Positions 41,219 to 52,029 are shown, numbered from the stretch's first letter. The stretch: DNA of 64,000 bases from Coxiella-like endosymbiont (GCF_030643785.1 NZ_CP094378.1:124001-188000); one strand, 5' to 3'. The notes: a model not told the origin generated them from the sequence alone. Program-made: numbers and translations.

Positions 41219-42444
41219 TTAGGCAACTTTGTCCTTCATCAACACACTCCGATAACGCCACAATAAGCAAAAAGCACTAAAAACAAGAAGCACTTCAAAC
41301 GCATACATACACTGGACGGAGATGTAATAACTTCCGATGTCTACAAATAAGTAGATCAATAAAATCAGGATGCCACTTAAGCTATTGAATATAGACTGCA
41401 TCCGAGCTTGAAAGCGAAACTTTGTCAAGTGCTGCGCTTTTGTTACCATCAATGGCCATACGGCTAAACAGAGGCCAATGAAAAAATACAATATTTCAGC
41501 CCCAACGATGGTGCGATTCGCTCCAAACCAACCAAAGAAAATAGCTAACAAAAAACACAATAGCATTAAAGTTTTTGTAAGCCCCCATCGATCAGCTATC
41601 CAAGGCATAAAAATTCCTCCCACGACGACCCCAACGGACAAAGCGGCATCGATTTGCCCAAATTGAGAAACGCTACCCTGTAATACATTCTTGACAAAAG
41701 GCGCTAGTAAAACAGGAGTTGTCATAAAGGACACTAAGATAAGCAACTGCACGGAATAAATCACAATTAATTTTAGATGATTACGTAAGTAAACGAGTCC
41801 TAATTTGAAATCATCAACAATAAAATGATAAGAAATTTTTGTTTTCTTGATTTTTTGTAACGTCGGCTTAACGCGCATCAACATGAATGTTGAAAGAATA
41901 AAAATAATTCCCGTCACTAATATCGTTGGTGCTGGAGATAACCAAGCGACAAAAAAACCTGCCAAACCCATTCCTACCACATTCCCAATTTCATAAGCAA
42001 TATCAATGGTGAAGTTAGCATAAAGCAAATCATCTGAAATAACTATTTCACGAATTAGCGCGATTGCCGCAGGCAAATAAACACTGAAGCCTATTCCCAA
42101 TAGTATTGTAAGAAAATAAATTACATAGGCAGAGACATAGTGACTAAAATGGCTACTAAAAAAATTAACACAATTCCGCGAATGGCATTACCACCTACCA
42201 TTAGCCATTTACGCGAATAGCGATCGGCGATAACTCCTAAAAAAGGCCCCAATAATATAGTGGGTACCCAAAAGCAGAGCATCAAAATCGAAACTGCTGC
42301 AACCGAATTATCGGCTTGTAAAATCAGCCAACTCAATGTAACGTAGCTTAAGCCCGAACCAAAAGTTGCTAAAAGGCAGCTCACAAAATACCATCGGAAG
42401 GAGAGTTGAGATAATAACTGCAACCGCTTACTGACAAACGCCAT
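41219..42444 (-). pseudogene. Major facilitator superfamily exporter (DHA3/MefA-like), frameshifted
   Basis: From ATG 42444: MAFVSKRLQLLSQLSFRWYF, FGSGLSYVTLSWLILQ, WVPTILLGPFLGVIADRYSR (helix 2-3 motif) and KWLMVGGNAIRGIVLIFLVA; stop at 42121. The second frame continues TILLGIGFSVYLPAAIALIR and on through helices 5-12 (LLAPFVKNVLQGSVSQFGQI; GGIFMPWIADRWGLTKTLML) to 41219. One base is missing near 42125-42132, giving about 408 residues, the size of EntS/MefA-like exporters. Unlike other single-shift genes here, the break is not in a long run, and the product is dispensable, so it may be truly inactivated. Confidence 0.8.
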
Positions 42445-42724
42445 AACAACACCAAACCAAATGAAGACAATTTAATACGGAAACCGATCCTTATATCATA
42501 ATTTACTAATTTTGTCACCTCTATACGTGAGACCGTGATTCTTAGGACCTCTGAAGTTTAGTGATTTTGGGCAGTGTAGATTTTCAAAAGGTGATAGCTA
42601 ATTGACAACAATCTGGCGATCAAGTAGCGTACTTTTTAATGAGATGCTCAGATACAAAGCCCGCTGTTGAAAAGGAGCCCCTTCAAAACTCCCATCCAAA
42701 TCAGGACAGCGATCGAAATCAGGG

Positions 42725-43225
42725 TTAATTGTTAGTTTAGCTATGCTGATTTTTGTTTTTGCCAGTCTGGTCGTAATGGAAATTCAATACAATGCATATT
42801 GGATGTTTATGTGCGTAATGGCGGGGGATTCTACGCAATACTTTGTGTGTGGCTTGTGTGGTACACCTGCGGTATCATGATAAGATTTTTCCTACTAATG
42901 CTTGGCATATGGTTCTTCATTGGACCGGTTTAATCGCTGCCATTTATTTAATCTCTGTTTTCGTTAGCCGAGGCATCGTCAATAATCGCGAGGTTGAGTT
43001 GTTTATCCTGATTATTTTAGCATTGGATTTATATTTGACTGGGCATCTCTACACAGGTATTATTTTTATACTCATTGGATATTCACATTTGGCATTTTAG
43101 CTACGAGTATAATTTTGGTGGAAACCTACTTCTGGTTAATTATAATCACCATTATTTCACTGGTTACTCCTATTGTTTTTTTCATTATGACGCGAAATCA
43201 TAAAAAACCGGAAAATGAAGTTTAA
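42725..43225 (+). pseudogene. Membrane protein of unknown function, relic
   Basis: Frames combined: LIVSLAMLIFVFASLVVMEI, ACVVHLRYHDKIFPTNAWHM, VLHWTGLIAAIYLISVFVSR, EVELFILIILALDLYLTG and ILVETYFWLIIITIISLVTP then FFIMTRNHKKPENEV. Four to five membrane helices and a basic C-terminus. Not recognised. At least three frame changes. Confidence 0.45.
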
Positions 43226-43245
43226 TTATAATAATCTGATTATTA

Positions 43246-44635
43246 TTGTCCGTTGAACTTAGCCTAATTTGCACCTCCATAACCGCTCAAAAACTACTCA
43301 AATCTTCTCTAAGCTCAAATTTACAGTCCGGATTCCAAGAAATTTTGCGCCATGTAAAATCTAATATTAACGTTGGTTTAGTCGTAAGCAATGCAACAAC
43401 CGGGACGCGTTCTTTTCAACAAACGCGCGGAATACTTATTATACACACCGGCCAGCACTCAGAAATTATTTACCGCAGTGGCTGCTTTATATTATTTAGG
43501 CGATGATTATCAATTTGTAACTGCATTATTGACTAGCGGCACCGTAAAAGGAAATATCTTGCAGGGGGATTTAATTCTTAAATTTTCTGGCGATCCCGAA
43601 TTAACCACTGAGGACTTAAATCAATTAATTGAAAAATTACAAGAGTTAGGCATTCGCCGTATTAATGGACGTTTCTTAATTGATAACGCCGATTATAACG
43701 ATGTTCCCTACCCACCAGGATGGATGTGGGATGACTTAAGTTACGGTTATACGGCTCCTGTAAATGCGATCATTATTGATCGTAATAAACTTTTATTATA
43801 TATTTTGTGAGAAAAAATTAATGCTCAACCTAAGTTGGAGACCATTTTACTTAGGGAAGTAGCTCAATTTTCCAATTATATAAAAACCACCGCAACACAT
43901 GAAAAAGATTGTCCGCTTACTATTTATAGTTACTATTTATAGTGACAATTACAATAATTATCGATTAGCGGGATATATAAATCGGACTTGGGTGGTCGCC
44001 AGCACTGAACTTTAGCTATACGCAATCCAATGCGTTATGCAACAATCCTTTTGCGACAAGCCCTAATTAATACATGAGTCTCCACCTTTGAGCACGATGT
44101 TAAAAGAAATGTTGAAGAATTCTGATAATCTAACAACAGATTCTCTTCTCAAGAAGATGGGAGAAATCTTTTACCGAGAAGCCGATTCTTGGCAGAATGG
44201 GCGGCTCCGTACTCTTAAAAAAGATATTAGCTTCCACTGGTATAAATTTAAAGACAATTTAATTAACGATGGTGTGAGGCTTTCAAGTTATAATATAATC
44301 TGGTTAGTCCTGACCAACTATCTAAATTTCTTATTTTTACTTATAATCATCAGCGAATTCGAGATCCTTTATTAAAAAGCTCTGGCTATAGGCGGCAAAG
44401 ATGGTACGCTGTCTTGGCGTATGTCATCGTTAACTAATTCTGAGCGCCATGCCAAGACGGGCTCTATGGCGGGGGCGGGGTTTCTGCTTTAGCAGGTATC
44501 TAGAAACACAAAATAACAGGATGTTATCATTCATTATGATTATTAATGGTTTCGTAGGAAAAATCATCCCTATACCCACCATACCTCGCAGATCGTATAT
44601 GCGAATATCTCATACATCCCTTGGGGAAAAAATAA
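43246..44635 (+). pseudogene. dacB: D-alanyl-D-alanine carboxypeptidase / PBP4, relic
   Basis: Signal-peptide remains, then NINVGLVVSNATTGRVLFNK, YTPASTQKLFTAVAALYYLG (Ser-x-x-Lys), GDLILKFSGDPELTTEDLNQ, IRRINGRFLIDNADYND and PPGWMWDDLSYGYTAPVNAI, all PBP4 blocks. Further on: LKEMLKNSDNLTTDSLLKKM (Ser-x-Asn), then AKTG-like residues and [30 protein letters not shown]. Several shifts, the first near 43405 in a G run. A 13-bp duplication is at 43917-43942. It ends 3 bases before aroE. Confidence 0.8.
43917..43942. repeat. Tandem duplication, 13 bp x 2
   Basis: Two exact copies of TTACTATTTATAG in the dacB relic. Confidence 0.95.
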
Positions 44636-44637
44636 AC

Positions 44638-45477
44638 ATGGATAAATATGCAATTATTGGTAATCCTGTCGATCACAGTTTATCACCTATTATTTTTCAA
44701 GCTTTTGGAGAACAAACCCGACGAACGTTTCGTTATCTAAAAATAAAAGCTCCATTTAATGATTTTCCTAAGGTATTAAAAGAATTCCAAAAAGAAGGGG
44801 GTAAAGGAGCCAATATCACTTTGCCTTTCAAATATGAAGCCCACAAACTGTCGAATAAACAGAGTCGTGAAGCAAAAGAAGCTCAGGCTGCGAGCGCTTT
44901 GCAATTTCTCCACGATGGTACTATTTATGGAGTTAATTATGATGGCTTAGGACTCGTACAAGATTTAACGCGCAACCACAATATCACTCTCGCTCAAAAA
45001 TCCATCCTAATTTTAGGAGCAGGTGGGGCCACTCAAGGGATTTTAGGCCCATTAATGAATACCGCGCCAACACAAATTGTCATAGTTAATCGAACTGTAT
45101 CCAAATCGCGCGAATTAGCTTCGCATTTCCATTTACGGGGAGAACTTCAGAGCATCGGTTATGATCATTTAAAACCTATACCTTATGACATTATCATTCA
45201 TGCTACTAGCTTAGGTCACCAAGGCAAGCTTCCCTCTTTGCCAGCAGCGATCATAGGACCTGAGACTTGTTGTTATGATCTTTCTTATGGAAAAATCGCT
45301 CTGCCATTTTTACAATGGGCTAAACGTCAGGGCGCTAATAAATGTTTTGATGGCCTGGGCATGTTAATAGAACATAATGCTGCACTTTTTTATTTGTGGT
45401 TCGGGATTTACCCAGATACATCGCCTATTCTTAAGGGACTTAGTACGTCTTGTGAGATATCTTTCAATAAACAATAA
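44638..45477 (+). CDS. aroE: Shikimate dehydrogenase
   Basis: Reduces 3-dehydroshikimate with NADPH. I place the start at ATG 44638 ([20 protein letters not shown]); the 63 codons upstream in frame are the tail of dacB read in another frame. 279 residues. Shikimate site: [19 protein letters not shown] (catalytic Lys), [10 protein letters not shown] (Asp partner). NADP site: [13 protein letters not shown] and [11 protein letters not shown]. End: [20 protein letters not shown]. Intact. The RBS is weak (AGGGGAAAAAATAAAC), so it may have been coupled to dacB. Confidence 0.96.
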   Translation: MDKYAIIGNPVDHSLSPIIFQAFGEQTRRTFRYLKIKAPFNDFPKVLKEFQKEGGKGANITLPFKYEAHKLSNKQSREAKEAQAASALQFLHDGTIYGVNYDGLGLVQDLTRNHNITLAQKSILILGAGGATQGILGPLMNTAPTQIVIVNRTVSKSRELASHFHLRGELQSIGYDHLKPIPYDIIIHATSLGHQGKLPSLPAAIIGPETCCYDLSYGKIALPFLQWAKRQGANKCFDGLGMLIEHNAALFYLWFGIYPDTSPILKGLSTSCEISFNKQ

Positions 45478-45499
45478 GTTAATTTCACAATTTGCTAGA

Positions 45500-46225
45500 T
45501 GTCTCTAGCTCCTGATAAATAATAAAAAAATATTTAATTATTTGGAGGAAGCAAATAATCTTTTAAAAAATCGAGACACTGAATAATGTATTGATTCGTA
45601 TTTTCCTGGATAAATGCCTGAGGTTTCGGGCTAAGTGCTTGCGTATAATTTTTGAAAAAATGGCTAAGCTTGTCACAACCCTTTCCAGCGAATCCACTCT
45701 CGAGATTTGTCATAATTCTTGCTTTTGTTGGCGAAACTCTATCGATATTTGGTTAAAACCTTCTTCTTTCTCACAATGGCAGCAAAGAGATCATGAACCA
45801 ATTGATTAAAATAATGCGTTTGGCTAATAACAGCAGAAGATTGAATATTTTGAAAAGATGTTTTTACTCGTTCAGCAGTTTATAAATCTAATTTTCCTTC
45901 AGATACTCTACATTATCCAGTGCTTTTAGTAATTCTTCTTGAAGGCAATTAAGAATTGCTTCGAAAGCTTTGAACCATGTTTTACCAAATCGAAGGAATT
46001 CACTCACGTATGGAATTCTTTCTTGAGTTGGCAAAGTAGAGGCGATTAAATTCCTTTTATTGCTACGATCACGATCCTCTCGCAATAAAAAATAGAGCAT
46101 TTCCTGTTCACGCTGTTCCTACAATCGTTGGTCCTGAGCTCTTAACCAATATCCATAGGCATAATTTAATTTTTCAAGCAGGTGGGGTATAACTTCTGGA
46201 CTTAGATGGTTATTTGATACCATAA
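45500..46225 (-). pseudogene. Uncharacterised protein, relic
   Basis: From about 46225: MVSNNHLSPEVIPHLLEKLN, YAYGYWLRAQDQRL, then the frame 45888-46100 (MLYFLLREDRDRSNKRNLIA; LLKALDNVEYLKEN), and at the 3' end ESGFAGKGCDKLSHFFKNYT with ALSPKPQAFIQENTNQYIIQ. Helical and charged, with no membrane segment. Not recognised. The last block (QCLDFLKDYLLPPN) ends at about 45535. Confidence 0.45.
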
Positions 46226-46356
46226 ACATTCCTCATCATTCCTTAGTAGGTAGACTACTTAACTTTTATTAAGTTAATCTTCAAGATATATCGGCGTTGT
46301 CCCGCGGCTTGTCCGAAGGAACCAATCTATAAACTGTGCGAAAGAACCAGTTTCAA

Positions 46357-46408
46357 AAGGTAGAAAATAAACAACTGCGAATAAGGTAGAAAATAAACAA
46401 CTGCGAAT
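46357..46408. repeat. Tandem duplication, 26 bp x 2
   Basis: Two exact copies of a 26-base unit (46357-46382, 46383-46408; unit begins AAGGTAGAAAATAAAC). The longest of its kind in the window. Confidence 0.97.
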
Positions 46409-46936
46409 AAAGCACCAACAGGGAGCCGTAATAATCCAGGACATAAAGATATATTCCTAATAATAGAAAGATTCAAAGCTCCAATAGCTCATGCAAATCC
46501 CACCACCAATACCGCACACCCACTAAAGTTTGGGTGGTCGAAATAGGCAACCTCCCCCGAAGCAGAGGTGACAACCACTGTAGCAGCGGCAGACAGCTGA
46601 GCAGCAAAACCACAGCTTGGGGTTAATTGAGTAATATCCGTGCCGATAGTTGCAATTACCCTATAGCCCATATACATGGCAAGACCACTCACAATTCCTG
46701 CGGCCACCTAAGAGCAAAATCCAAAAGGGTATTCGAGCTTCTGCCAGTACTGCTCCTCCTTTGACAATTCCGACAACATCTGCCAAAAGTTCAATGGTAT
46801 TGGCTACATCGTTAGACCCATGAGCAAAAGCTATAGCGCGCAAGCAGTAAAAATCATGAGAACACCAAATATTTTTCCATCTTTGAAAAATTAATATGGG
46901 CTCTATGATTTGAGCTAATGGGGATCCGCCGCAACA

Positions 46937-46976
46937 ATAGATAGCCTATAAAAGAATAGATATAGATAGCCTATAA
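46937..46976. repeat. Direct repeat, 15 bp, period 25
   Basis: ATAGATAGCCTATAA at 46937-46951 and 46962-46976. Confidence 0.88.
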
Positions 46977-46998
46977 GACTAATAAAAGACTAATAAAA
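46977..46998. repeat. Tandem duplication, 11 bp x 2
   Basis: Two exact copies of GACTAATAAAA, directly after the previous repeat. Confidence 0.93.
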
Positions 46999-47831
46999 AT
47001 AGAAATCACCATAGAAATCACGACACCTAAAGTTCTGGGAATTTTCAGACAATATTTTAAGCCATTCAAAAACGTTACTAAACTAATTATTAAAATGACT
47101 AAAAAATATATTAAGGTAGATAGAGTTTTGTATTGTGGATGAGGGCTTCTTGCTCTCAAAAATAAGCGTTGCACACTACGAAATAAAAAATTAAGCTATA
47201 AGGCTCGCGATTAAAGGGGTGACGGTCCAATTTATAATGATATTGACTTTGCTGCGACTTGATGCCAATAAATGGCCTGAATGCCCAGAACCATTAAACT
47301 AAAGCCAATAGCAGCCCCCATAATATTATGAATCGTTGAAATAGGACAACCCAAAAGATGTGGCGATAATCAACAAGCTTCTTGCTACTGCTAATAACAA
47401 ACCTAACATTCCAAAGATTAATAACTATGGTGTTTGAACAAACAAATTGGCATTGATAATCTCACCGCGGATGGTTTCGGTTACTTGGCCTCCCGCCAAT
47501 AGCGATTCCACTGCTTCGAAAATAGCAGTAATTAGAATAAGCCTGGGTAATTGTAATTGCTTTCAAACCAATAGAAGTGCCCATAACATTAGCGACATCG
47601 TTTGCTCCAACGCCACAATCCATAAAAAAACTAAAAATAATTTCTAAAACCAGATACAGTTGGCTATCTTCCATGAAGATTGAGCTACTAAAAAATGGTA
47701 CCATAGCAAGAGATGAAAAATGGGGCAAGGGATTTAATTACACCGTTCTCATTGAGTGGCTTTCTGTTAATTTTCTTAGTATAACTTACCCAACAATCCT
47801 TTTCTTAGCTAAGGAGCTAATAAAAGTAATT

Positions 47832-48696
47832 ATGCCAATACCAAAAACCGCGTTATTTTTCAACCCAAAGGGCAGCATTTATCACCTGGATTTATTTCCT
47901 GGTGAACTCGCTCAAACTATTATTTTAGTTGGAACCCTATACGCCGCCGAACTAGGTCCGAATTAGGCTCGCGTTATTTTGATTGCATTGAAATAAAAAA
48001 ATCGAAACGAGAATTCATCATTCACACTGGAATGATTAGCAATCATCGGTTATCCATTATTGGAATTGGTATAAGGTCTGATAATACTGACATAGTTATC
48101 AATGAAGAACACCTTATTTAACGTCGATTTTAAAGAGCTTAAAATAAAATCAACATTAATCAGATTGTGATTTATTTGATTCAGAATGGCCCAAGCATTG
48201 CAACCTGAAATATCAGTCGACAGTTACGTCGTTTCAGAACGCGCGATCGCTTTCGATGGATTAATCAATTTTTACACTAATTCCAATACTGACGATAACT
48301 TAACCCAGAATCTAAAAAATCATTTTTATTCACTTACTGTTATTGATAATTTTTACGCTACCCGAAGCTATACTTTCGTTGCTAAATTTATTTTCTAGAG
48401 ATGAATATCAAGGACTGACCATTTTATTAAGCGGATTTAATCGGATTTTATGGCCATAAATATCCTCAATTGCGCGCACCTTTGGTTGACTTGGATTTTC
48501 TTGAAATGGCACAAAGCTTTAAAGTGAGCCAGCATGTTATTACTAATTTCGAAATGGAGACAGCGACCACTTATGAATTAAGTAACCTATTAAATCATGA
48601 ATGCTGTTCCATCGGATTACGGATGAAATAAGTAAAGAGCTCCAAAAAGCTATCGAAAAGATGATTGAGGCCGGACTCGAGAAGTTGATATACTAA
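47832..48696 (+). pseudogene. udp: Uridine phosphorylase, relic
   Basis: ATG 47832: MPIPKTALFFNPKGSIYHLD, LFPGELAQTIILVG, SRYFDCIEIKKSKREFIIHT, NHRLSIIGIGI, SDNTDIVINE, then frame 48186-48398 (PEISVDSYVVSERAIAFDGL) and, in other frames, VDLDFLEMAQSFKVSQHVIT, NFEMETATTYELSNLLNHEC. Those are the uridine phosphorylase blocks including the F-E-M-E substrate motif. Several shifts. It lies 4 bases before DUF47 and one gene away from punA-deoC, so it was part of a nucleoside salvage operon. Confidence 0.75.
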
Positions 48697-48700
48697 TTTT

Positions 48701-49396
48701 ATGTTGCCAAAAATTTCAATCTTAGATATGTTCAGTCATTCTCCCATTCGACTGCTACAGCATCACATGAAAAAAATACACAATTGTGTAGAATTACTTC
48801 CTTCTTTTTTTGAGGTGCTTATCGCGCAAGATTGGAAAAAAGCTTCGAGCGTGCATCAAACTATTATTCAATTTGAAAACGAAGCAGATGAACTAAAACA
48901 CGATTTTCGTCGTCATTTACGCAAAAGTTTGCTGCTACCGATACCTCGTGGTGATTTTCTGGCCTTGCTGGCCAAGCAGGATAAAATAGCTAACACAGCT
49001 AAGGATATTGCAGGAATTATCATCGGACGTCGAATGGAAATTCCTTTACCTCTCGTAACCGAATTTAAAAATTTTTTAAATCATTGCGTAAAAGCCTCAG
49101 AGCAAGCACAAAAGGCGATCAATAAGCTTGACGAATTATTAGCCTCAGGTTTTCGGAGAAAAAAAACGGATTATAAACAAACGGATTATGTGGATAAACT
49201 AATCGATCAACTTAACAATACAGAATATAAGATCGACCAATTAAAAATTAAAATACGACAATCGCTTTTTCAAACTGAAAATATTCTAGCACCCGTAAAC
49301 GTTATTTTTTTATATAAAATAATAGAACAAATTAGCTTTTTGACTGATCACGCTCAACAGACTGACAATCATTTACAATTATTAACGGCAGATTAA
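48701..49396 (+). CDS. DUF47 / PhoU-like protein, Pit accessory
   Basis: 231 residues, all helical, of the family that usually stands beside pit and regulates or assists phosphate uptake. Start ATG 48701 (MLPKISILDMFSHSPIRLLQ). Typical blocks: FENEADELKHDFRRHLRKSL (metal-binding Glu-x-x-x-Asp), LPIPRGDFLALLAKQDKIAN and IDQLNNTEYKIDQLKIKIRQ. The segment KKTDYKQTDYVDK comes from an in-frame 15-base duplication (49164-49189). The frame is intact although pit itself is dead on the other strand about 1 kb away. Adjacent to punA (3 bases). Confidence 0.85.
   Translation: MLPKISILDMFSHSPIRLLQHHMKKIHNCVELLPSFFEVLIAQDWKKASSVHQTIIQFENEADELKHDFRRHLRKSLLLPIPRGDFLALLAKQDKIANTAKDIAGIIIGRRMEIPLPLVTEFKNFLNHCVKASEQAQKAINKLDELLASGFRRKKTDYKQTDYVDKLIDQLNNTEYKIDQLKIKIRQSLFQTENILAPVNVIFLYKIIEQISFLTDHAQQTDNHLQLLTAD
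49164..49189. repeat. In-frame direct repeat, 11 bp, period 15
   Basis: AAACGGATTAT at 49164-49174 and 49179-49189, inside the intact DUF47 gene; adds five residues without a shift. Confidence 0.85.
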
Positions 49397-49399
49397 ATA

Positions 49400-50221
49400 A
49401 TGACATTCGCTTCTTACAATGCTTTAAAAGAAATTCGACATTATGCTCCCGATTTTCAACCCCGATTGGCTATCGTTCTAGGCTCAGGTTTAGGCGAGTT
49501 AACCGAGCAAATTGAAGAGCCAATCATTATTTCTTATCATCAATTACCGGCTTTCCATAAACCTAACATTGAAGGCCATGCTGGTAAGCTCTATTTAGGT
49601 AAAATCAAAGGCATTCCGGTAGCTTGCCTACGAGGACGCGCTCATCATTATGAAGGAGTTGATAATAATTCCATCAAAACTATGGTTCGCACTTTAAAAC
49701 TACTGGGATGTGAAACTTGGTTAGCTACGAACGCTGCAGGTTCCTTACGAGAAAATCTTAAACCGGGCAGTTTGGTTTTAGTTAAAGACCACATAAATTT
49801 TCAATTTAATAACGCTCTCGTAGGTCCCAACGAAGATGATTTCGGATCTCGCTTTGTTAGCATGGAGGACGCTTACGATCCAATTCTTCGTACTAAATTT
49901 TCAAAAATTTCAGATCACTTATCTATCGATTTGCCAGAAGGGGTTTATATTGGTGTCTTGGGGCCAGCTTTTGAAACACCCGCTGAAATTAAGGCCTATC
50001 GACTTCTAGGCGCAGATGTTGTGGGTATGTCTACTATTCCCGAGGTAATCATCGCTCGACATTGTGGGATGCACGTTGTAGTAATTTCCGTCGTCAGTAA
50101 TTTCGCTGCTGGAATGACGGAAGAAAAAGTTACTCATGAACAAACATTACGTGGGGTAAAATTGGCTACAGAAAATTTGACCCGATTAATCTTAACCTTT
50201 ATCGAACAATATCTATCATGA
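49400..50221 (+). CDS. punA: Purine-nucleoside phosphorylase (trimeric class, PunA/XapA-like)
   Basis: Splits inosine, guanosine or xanthosine with phosphate into base and ribose 1-phosphate. 273 residues. Motifs: IVLGSGLGELTEQI, HAGKLYLGKIKGIPVACLRG, RAHHYEGV, LATNAAGSLRENLKPGSLVL, DHINFQFNNALVGPN, LGPAFETPAEIKAYRLLGAD and VGMSTIPEVIIARHCGMHVV. The Glu and Asn of the purine site are present (FETPAEI; VVSNFAAGM). ATG 49400. Its last bases overlap the deoC start (ATGA), implying translational coupling. Intact. Confidence 0.95.
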   Translation: MTFASYNALKEIRHYAPDFQPRLAIVLGSGLGELTEQIEEPIIISYHQLPAFHKPNIEGHAGKLYLGKIKGIPVACLRGRAHHYEGVDNNSIKTMVRTLKLLGCETWLATNAAGSLRENLKPGSLVLVKDHINFQFNNALVGPNEDDFGSRFVSMEDAYDPILRTKFSKISDHLSIDLPEGVYIGVLGPAFETPAEIKAYRLLGADVVGMSTIPEVIIARHCGMHVVVISVVSNFAAGMTEEKVTHEQTLRGVKLATENLTRLILTFIEQYLS

Positions 50222-50951
50222 AAGCTGAAAATACTGCTAAAAAGCTGATCCCTTTGATTGATTTAACTATCTTAGATGACCAGGATACCCCACAAACTAT
50301 TGAGAAATTATACCATAAAGTAAAGACACCTTATGGTTTTGTAGCAGCCGTTTGTATTTATCCTCAATTTGTTAAGCTCGCGTATAAATTATTAATGAAA
50401 ACGCCCGTAAAAGTGGCAACAGTCGCCAATTTTCCTAACGGGAATCAATTAATAACTGATTGTATCGAAAACATTAAACAATCAATCGCCGATGGGGCGG
50501 ATGAAATCGATGTAGTTATGCCCTACACCACCTATTTGGAAGGAAATACAGACAGCGTTAAAGAATTTCTACAAGTTTGCTGCGGTATTTGTGCACCCCA
50601 TACTGTATTAAAAGTTATCATCGAAACAGGAGCCTTAATTAATCATGACGTTATCTTCAGCGCTACTAATTTGGCTATTCAGACAGGAGCCGATTTTATT
50701 AAAACTTCTACAGGAAAAATAACTACCGGCGCTACTCCCGAAGCTGTTGAATTAATTTTAGAGGCCATAAAAAATTATCCGGAGAAAAAATTGGTTTAAA
50801 AATATCTGGTGGAGTTCGCACCATTGAACAAGCGCTGGCTTATTTTCGATTAGTGGAAAAAAATATGGGCAAAGAATGGATTTCCCCAAATACTGTGCGT
50901 TTTGGGACGAGTCGCTTATTAAATGAGATTTTAACTCTAGATTTAAAATAG
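50218..50951 (+). CDS. deoC: Deoxyribose-phosphate aldolase (single frameshift)
   Basis: Cleaves 2-deoxyribose 5-phosphate to acetaldehyde and glyceraldehyde 3-phosphate. ATG 50218 overlaps punA by 4 bases. LIDLTILDDQDTP, VKVATVANFPNGNQ, DGADEIDVVMPYTTYLEGN, LKVIIETGAL and FIKTSTGKITTGATPEAVEL (Schiff-base Lys in K-T-S-T-G) are intact. After AIKNYPEKK the frame breaks in an A6 run (50785-50790); with one more A it continues IGLKISGGVRTIEQALAYFR to a stop at 50951, 244 residues. The substrate-phosphate loop (ISGGVRT) lies after the shift, so the uncorrected protein would be inactive. Confidence 0.92.
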
Positions 50952-50954
50952 CTA

Positions 50955-51165
50955 ATATTATTGCACTCACTAGATGAGCCTAAGAACCATCGTCTCCTAT
51001 AAATTCGATAAATTGGACGATCATGCCTACTTCCAACTTATCAAAGTTGGGATGAACAACGTTGGAAGCATTAAAATAAAATTCATCGCCATTAGTAGGA
51101 GTTGTTATAAAACCAAAATTATCTTCTTTAAGAGAAACACTTACTAAAGAATTTTCTTATTTCAG
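50955..51165 (-). pseudogene. Cold-shock domain of a hibernation-factor fusion (HPF-CSD type), relic
   Basis: On the minus strand: SLVSVSLKEDNFGFITTPTN, GDEFYFNASNVVHPNFDKLE, VGMIVQFIEFIGDDG, stop, AHLVSAI. The pattern (x-G-F-I-x-T-P-x-G-x-E/x-Y-F-H/N-x-x-S/N-V-x-x-x-F-D-x-L-E-x-G-x-x-V-x-F) is that of the C-terminal cold-shock-like domain fused to a ribosome hibernation domain in many Proteobacteria. No hibernation domain is visible upstream (51170-51500). Confidence 0.55.
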
Positions 51166-51319
51166 CTTTAGATTAAATAATTTTTTAGAACAATTTCTCC
51201 GTGAAGTTATCATCTGATCAAATAAAATTTTTAGTTAGATTGGAATTAGATTGGGAATTGACAGTATTTAAAATAGTAATCCGTCGCTTTCCGATATTAA
51301 TAAAAAGTTTTTATCTTTA

Positions 51320-51349
51320 TATTAATTTATTTAATATTAATTTATTTAT
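51320..51349. repeat. Tandem duplication, 15 bp x 2
   Basis: Two exact copies of ATATTAATTTATTTA. Confidence 0.93.
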
Positions 51350-51480
51350 GAATTTATTAAAGATTTTCATTAATGATTTTCCCGATGCACTCTATCATCG
51401 TGTAAATGATCAACTGTTGATAACAATAGCTTTTAAAAAACAGCAAAAGAGATTCGCGAATTATTAAAAGTACGATTCTT

Positions 51481-51498
51481 AAATTTAGTAAATTTAGT
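51481..51498. repeat. Tandem duplication, 9 bp x 2
   Basis: Two exact copies of AAATTTAGT. Confidence 0.85.
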
Positions 51499-52011
51499 GA
51501 AGGAAACGAATTGCAAAATTGCTACTCTCTTTGGGGAGCGAACTTATAGAGATTTGGAAGAATTATATGCCTCATTAAAAATGAAAGCTGTCTTATAGAA
51601 TTCTAAATTCTCTAAAATAGATCCACTACCATCGAACAATTCTTTTTAAAAAGAAAGAAAGTCTTGCAAAAAGGATTAGAATATGTAAAAAATCTCATTC
51701 AAAATCAAGAGACTAACTTCACGGAAGAAGACGTTCCCAAAAACTTTCTCATTTAAACTATGAGGATTTTTTTTAAAGTCTACTCAGCCCCCGAACCTGT
51801 TAGCATCGTAGCGAAGCACTTTGAAATTCCATCCTTCCTTAGATAAAATTAAATTTCCCTTCTTATCTATCAATAAACTAACCTTTTCCAGCGTTAAATA
51901 AGGTCTCAAAAATTATCAGACAGACCCTCAAAATCACACTTTGACTAAAAAATTAAAAGTTTAGATTCTTAGAAACAATTTCAATCAGAAACAGAGGCGG
52001 ACCCCAATTTT

Positions 52012-52029
52012 TTATATAGTTTATATAGT
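52012..52029. repeat. Tandem duplication, 9 bp x 2
   Basis: Two exact copies of TTATATAGT. Confidence 0.85.

Larger units (their letters stand above)
46300..47690 (-). pseudogene. pit: Inorganic phosphate transporter, Pit family, relic
   Basis: Both Pit signatures are readable: GVGANDVANVMGTSIGLKAI near the N-terminus and AFAHGSNDVANTIELLADVV in the second half; also IPFWILLLGG, GYRVIATIGTDITQLTPSCG, FAAQLSAAATVVVTSASG and a C-terminal NLSIIRNIFMSWIITAPVGA. This is the duplicated Pit fold with cytosolic loop lost. Many shifts, two of them beside tandem duplications (46357-46408; 46937-46998). The accessory DUF47 gene at 48701 is intact. Confidence 0.8.

Noticed and set aside
42600-42730. Minus-strand C-terminal gene fragment (NPDFDRCPDLDGSFEGAPFQ)
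   Set aside because: It looks protein-like for about 40 codons, but no upstream continuation or family could be found.
44449-44637. Longer N-terminus for AroE
   Set aside because: Those codons are the tail of the dacB relic in another frame ([14 protein letters not shown]); AroE proteins begin at [10 protein letters not shown].
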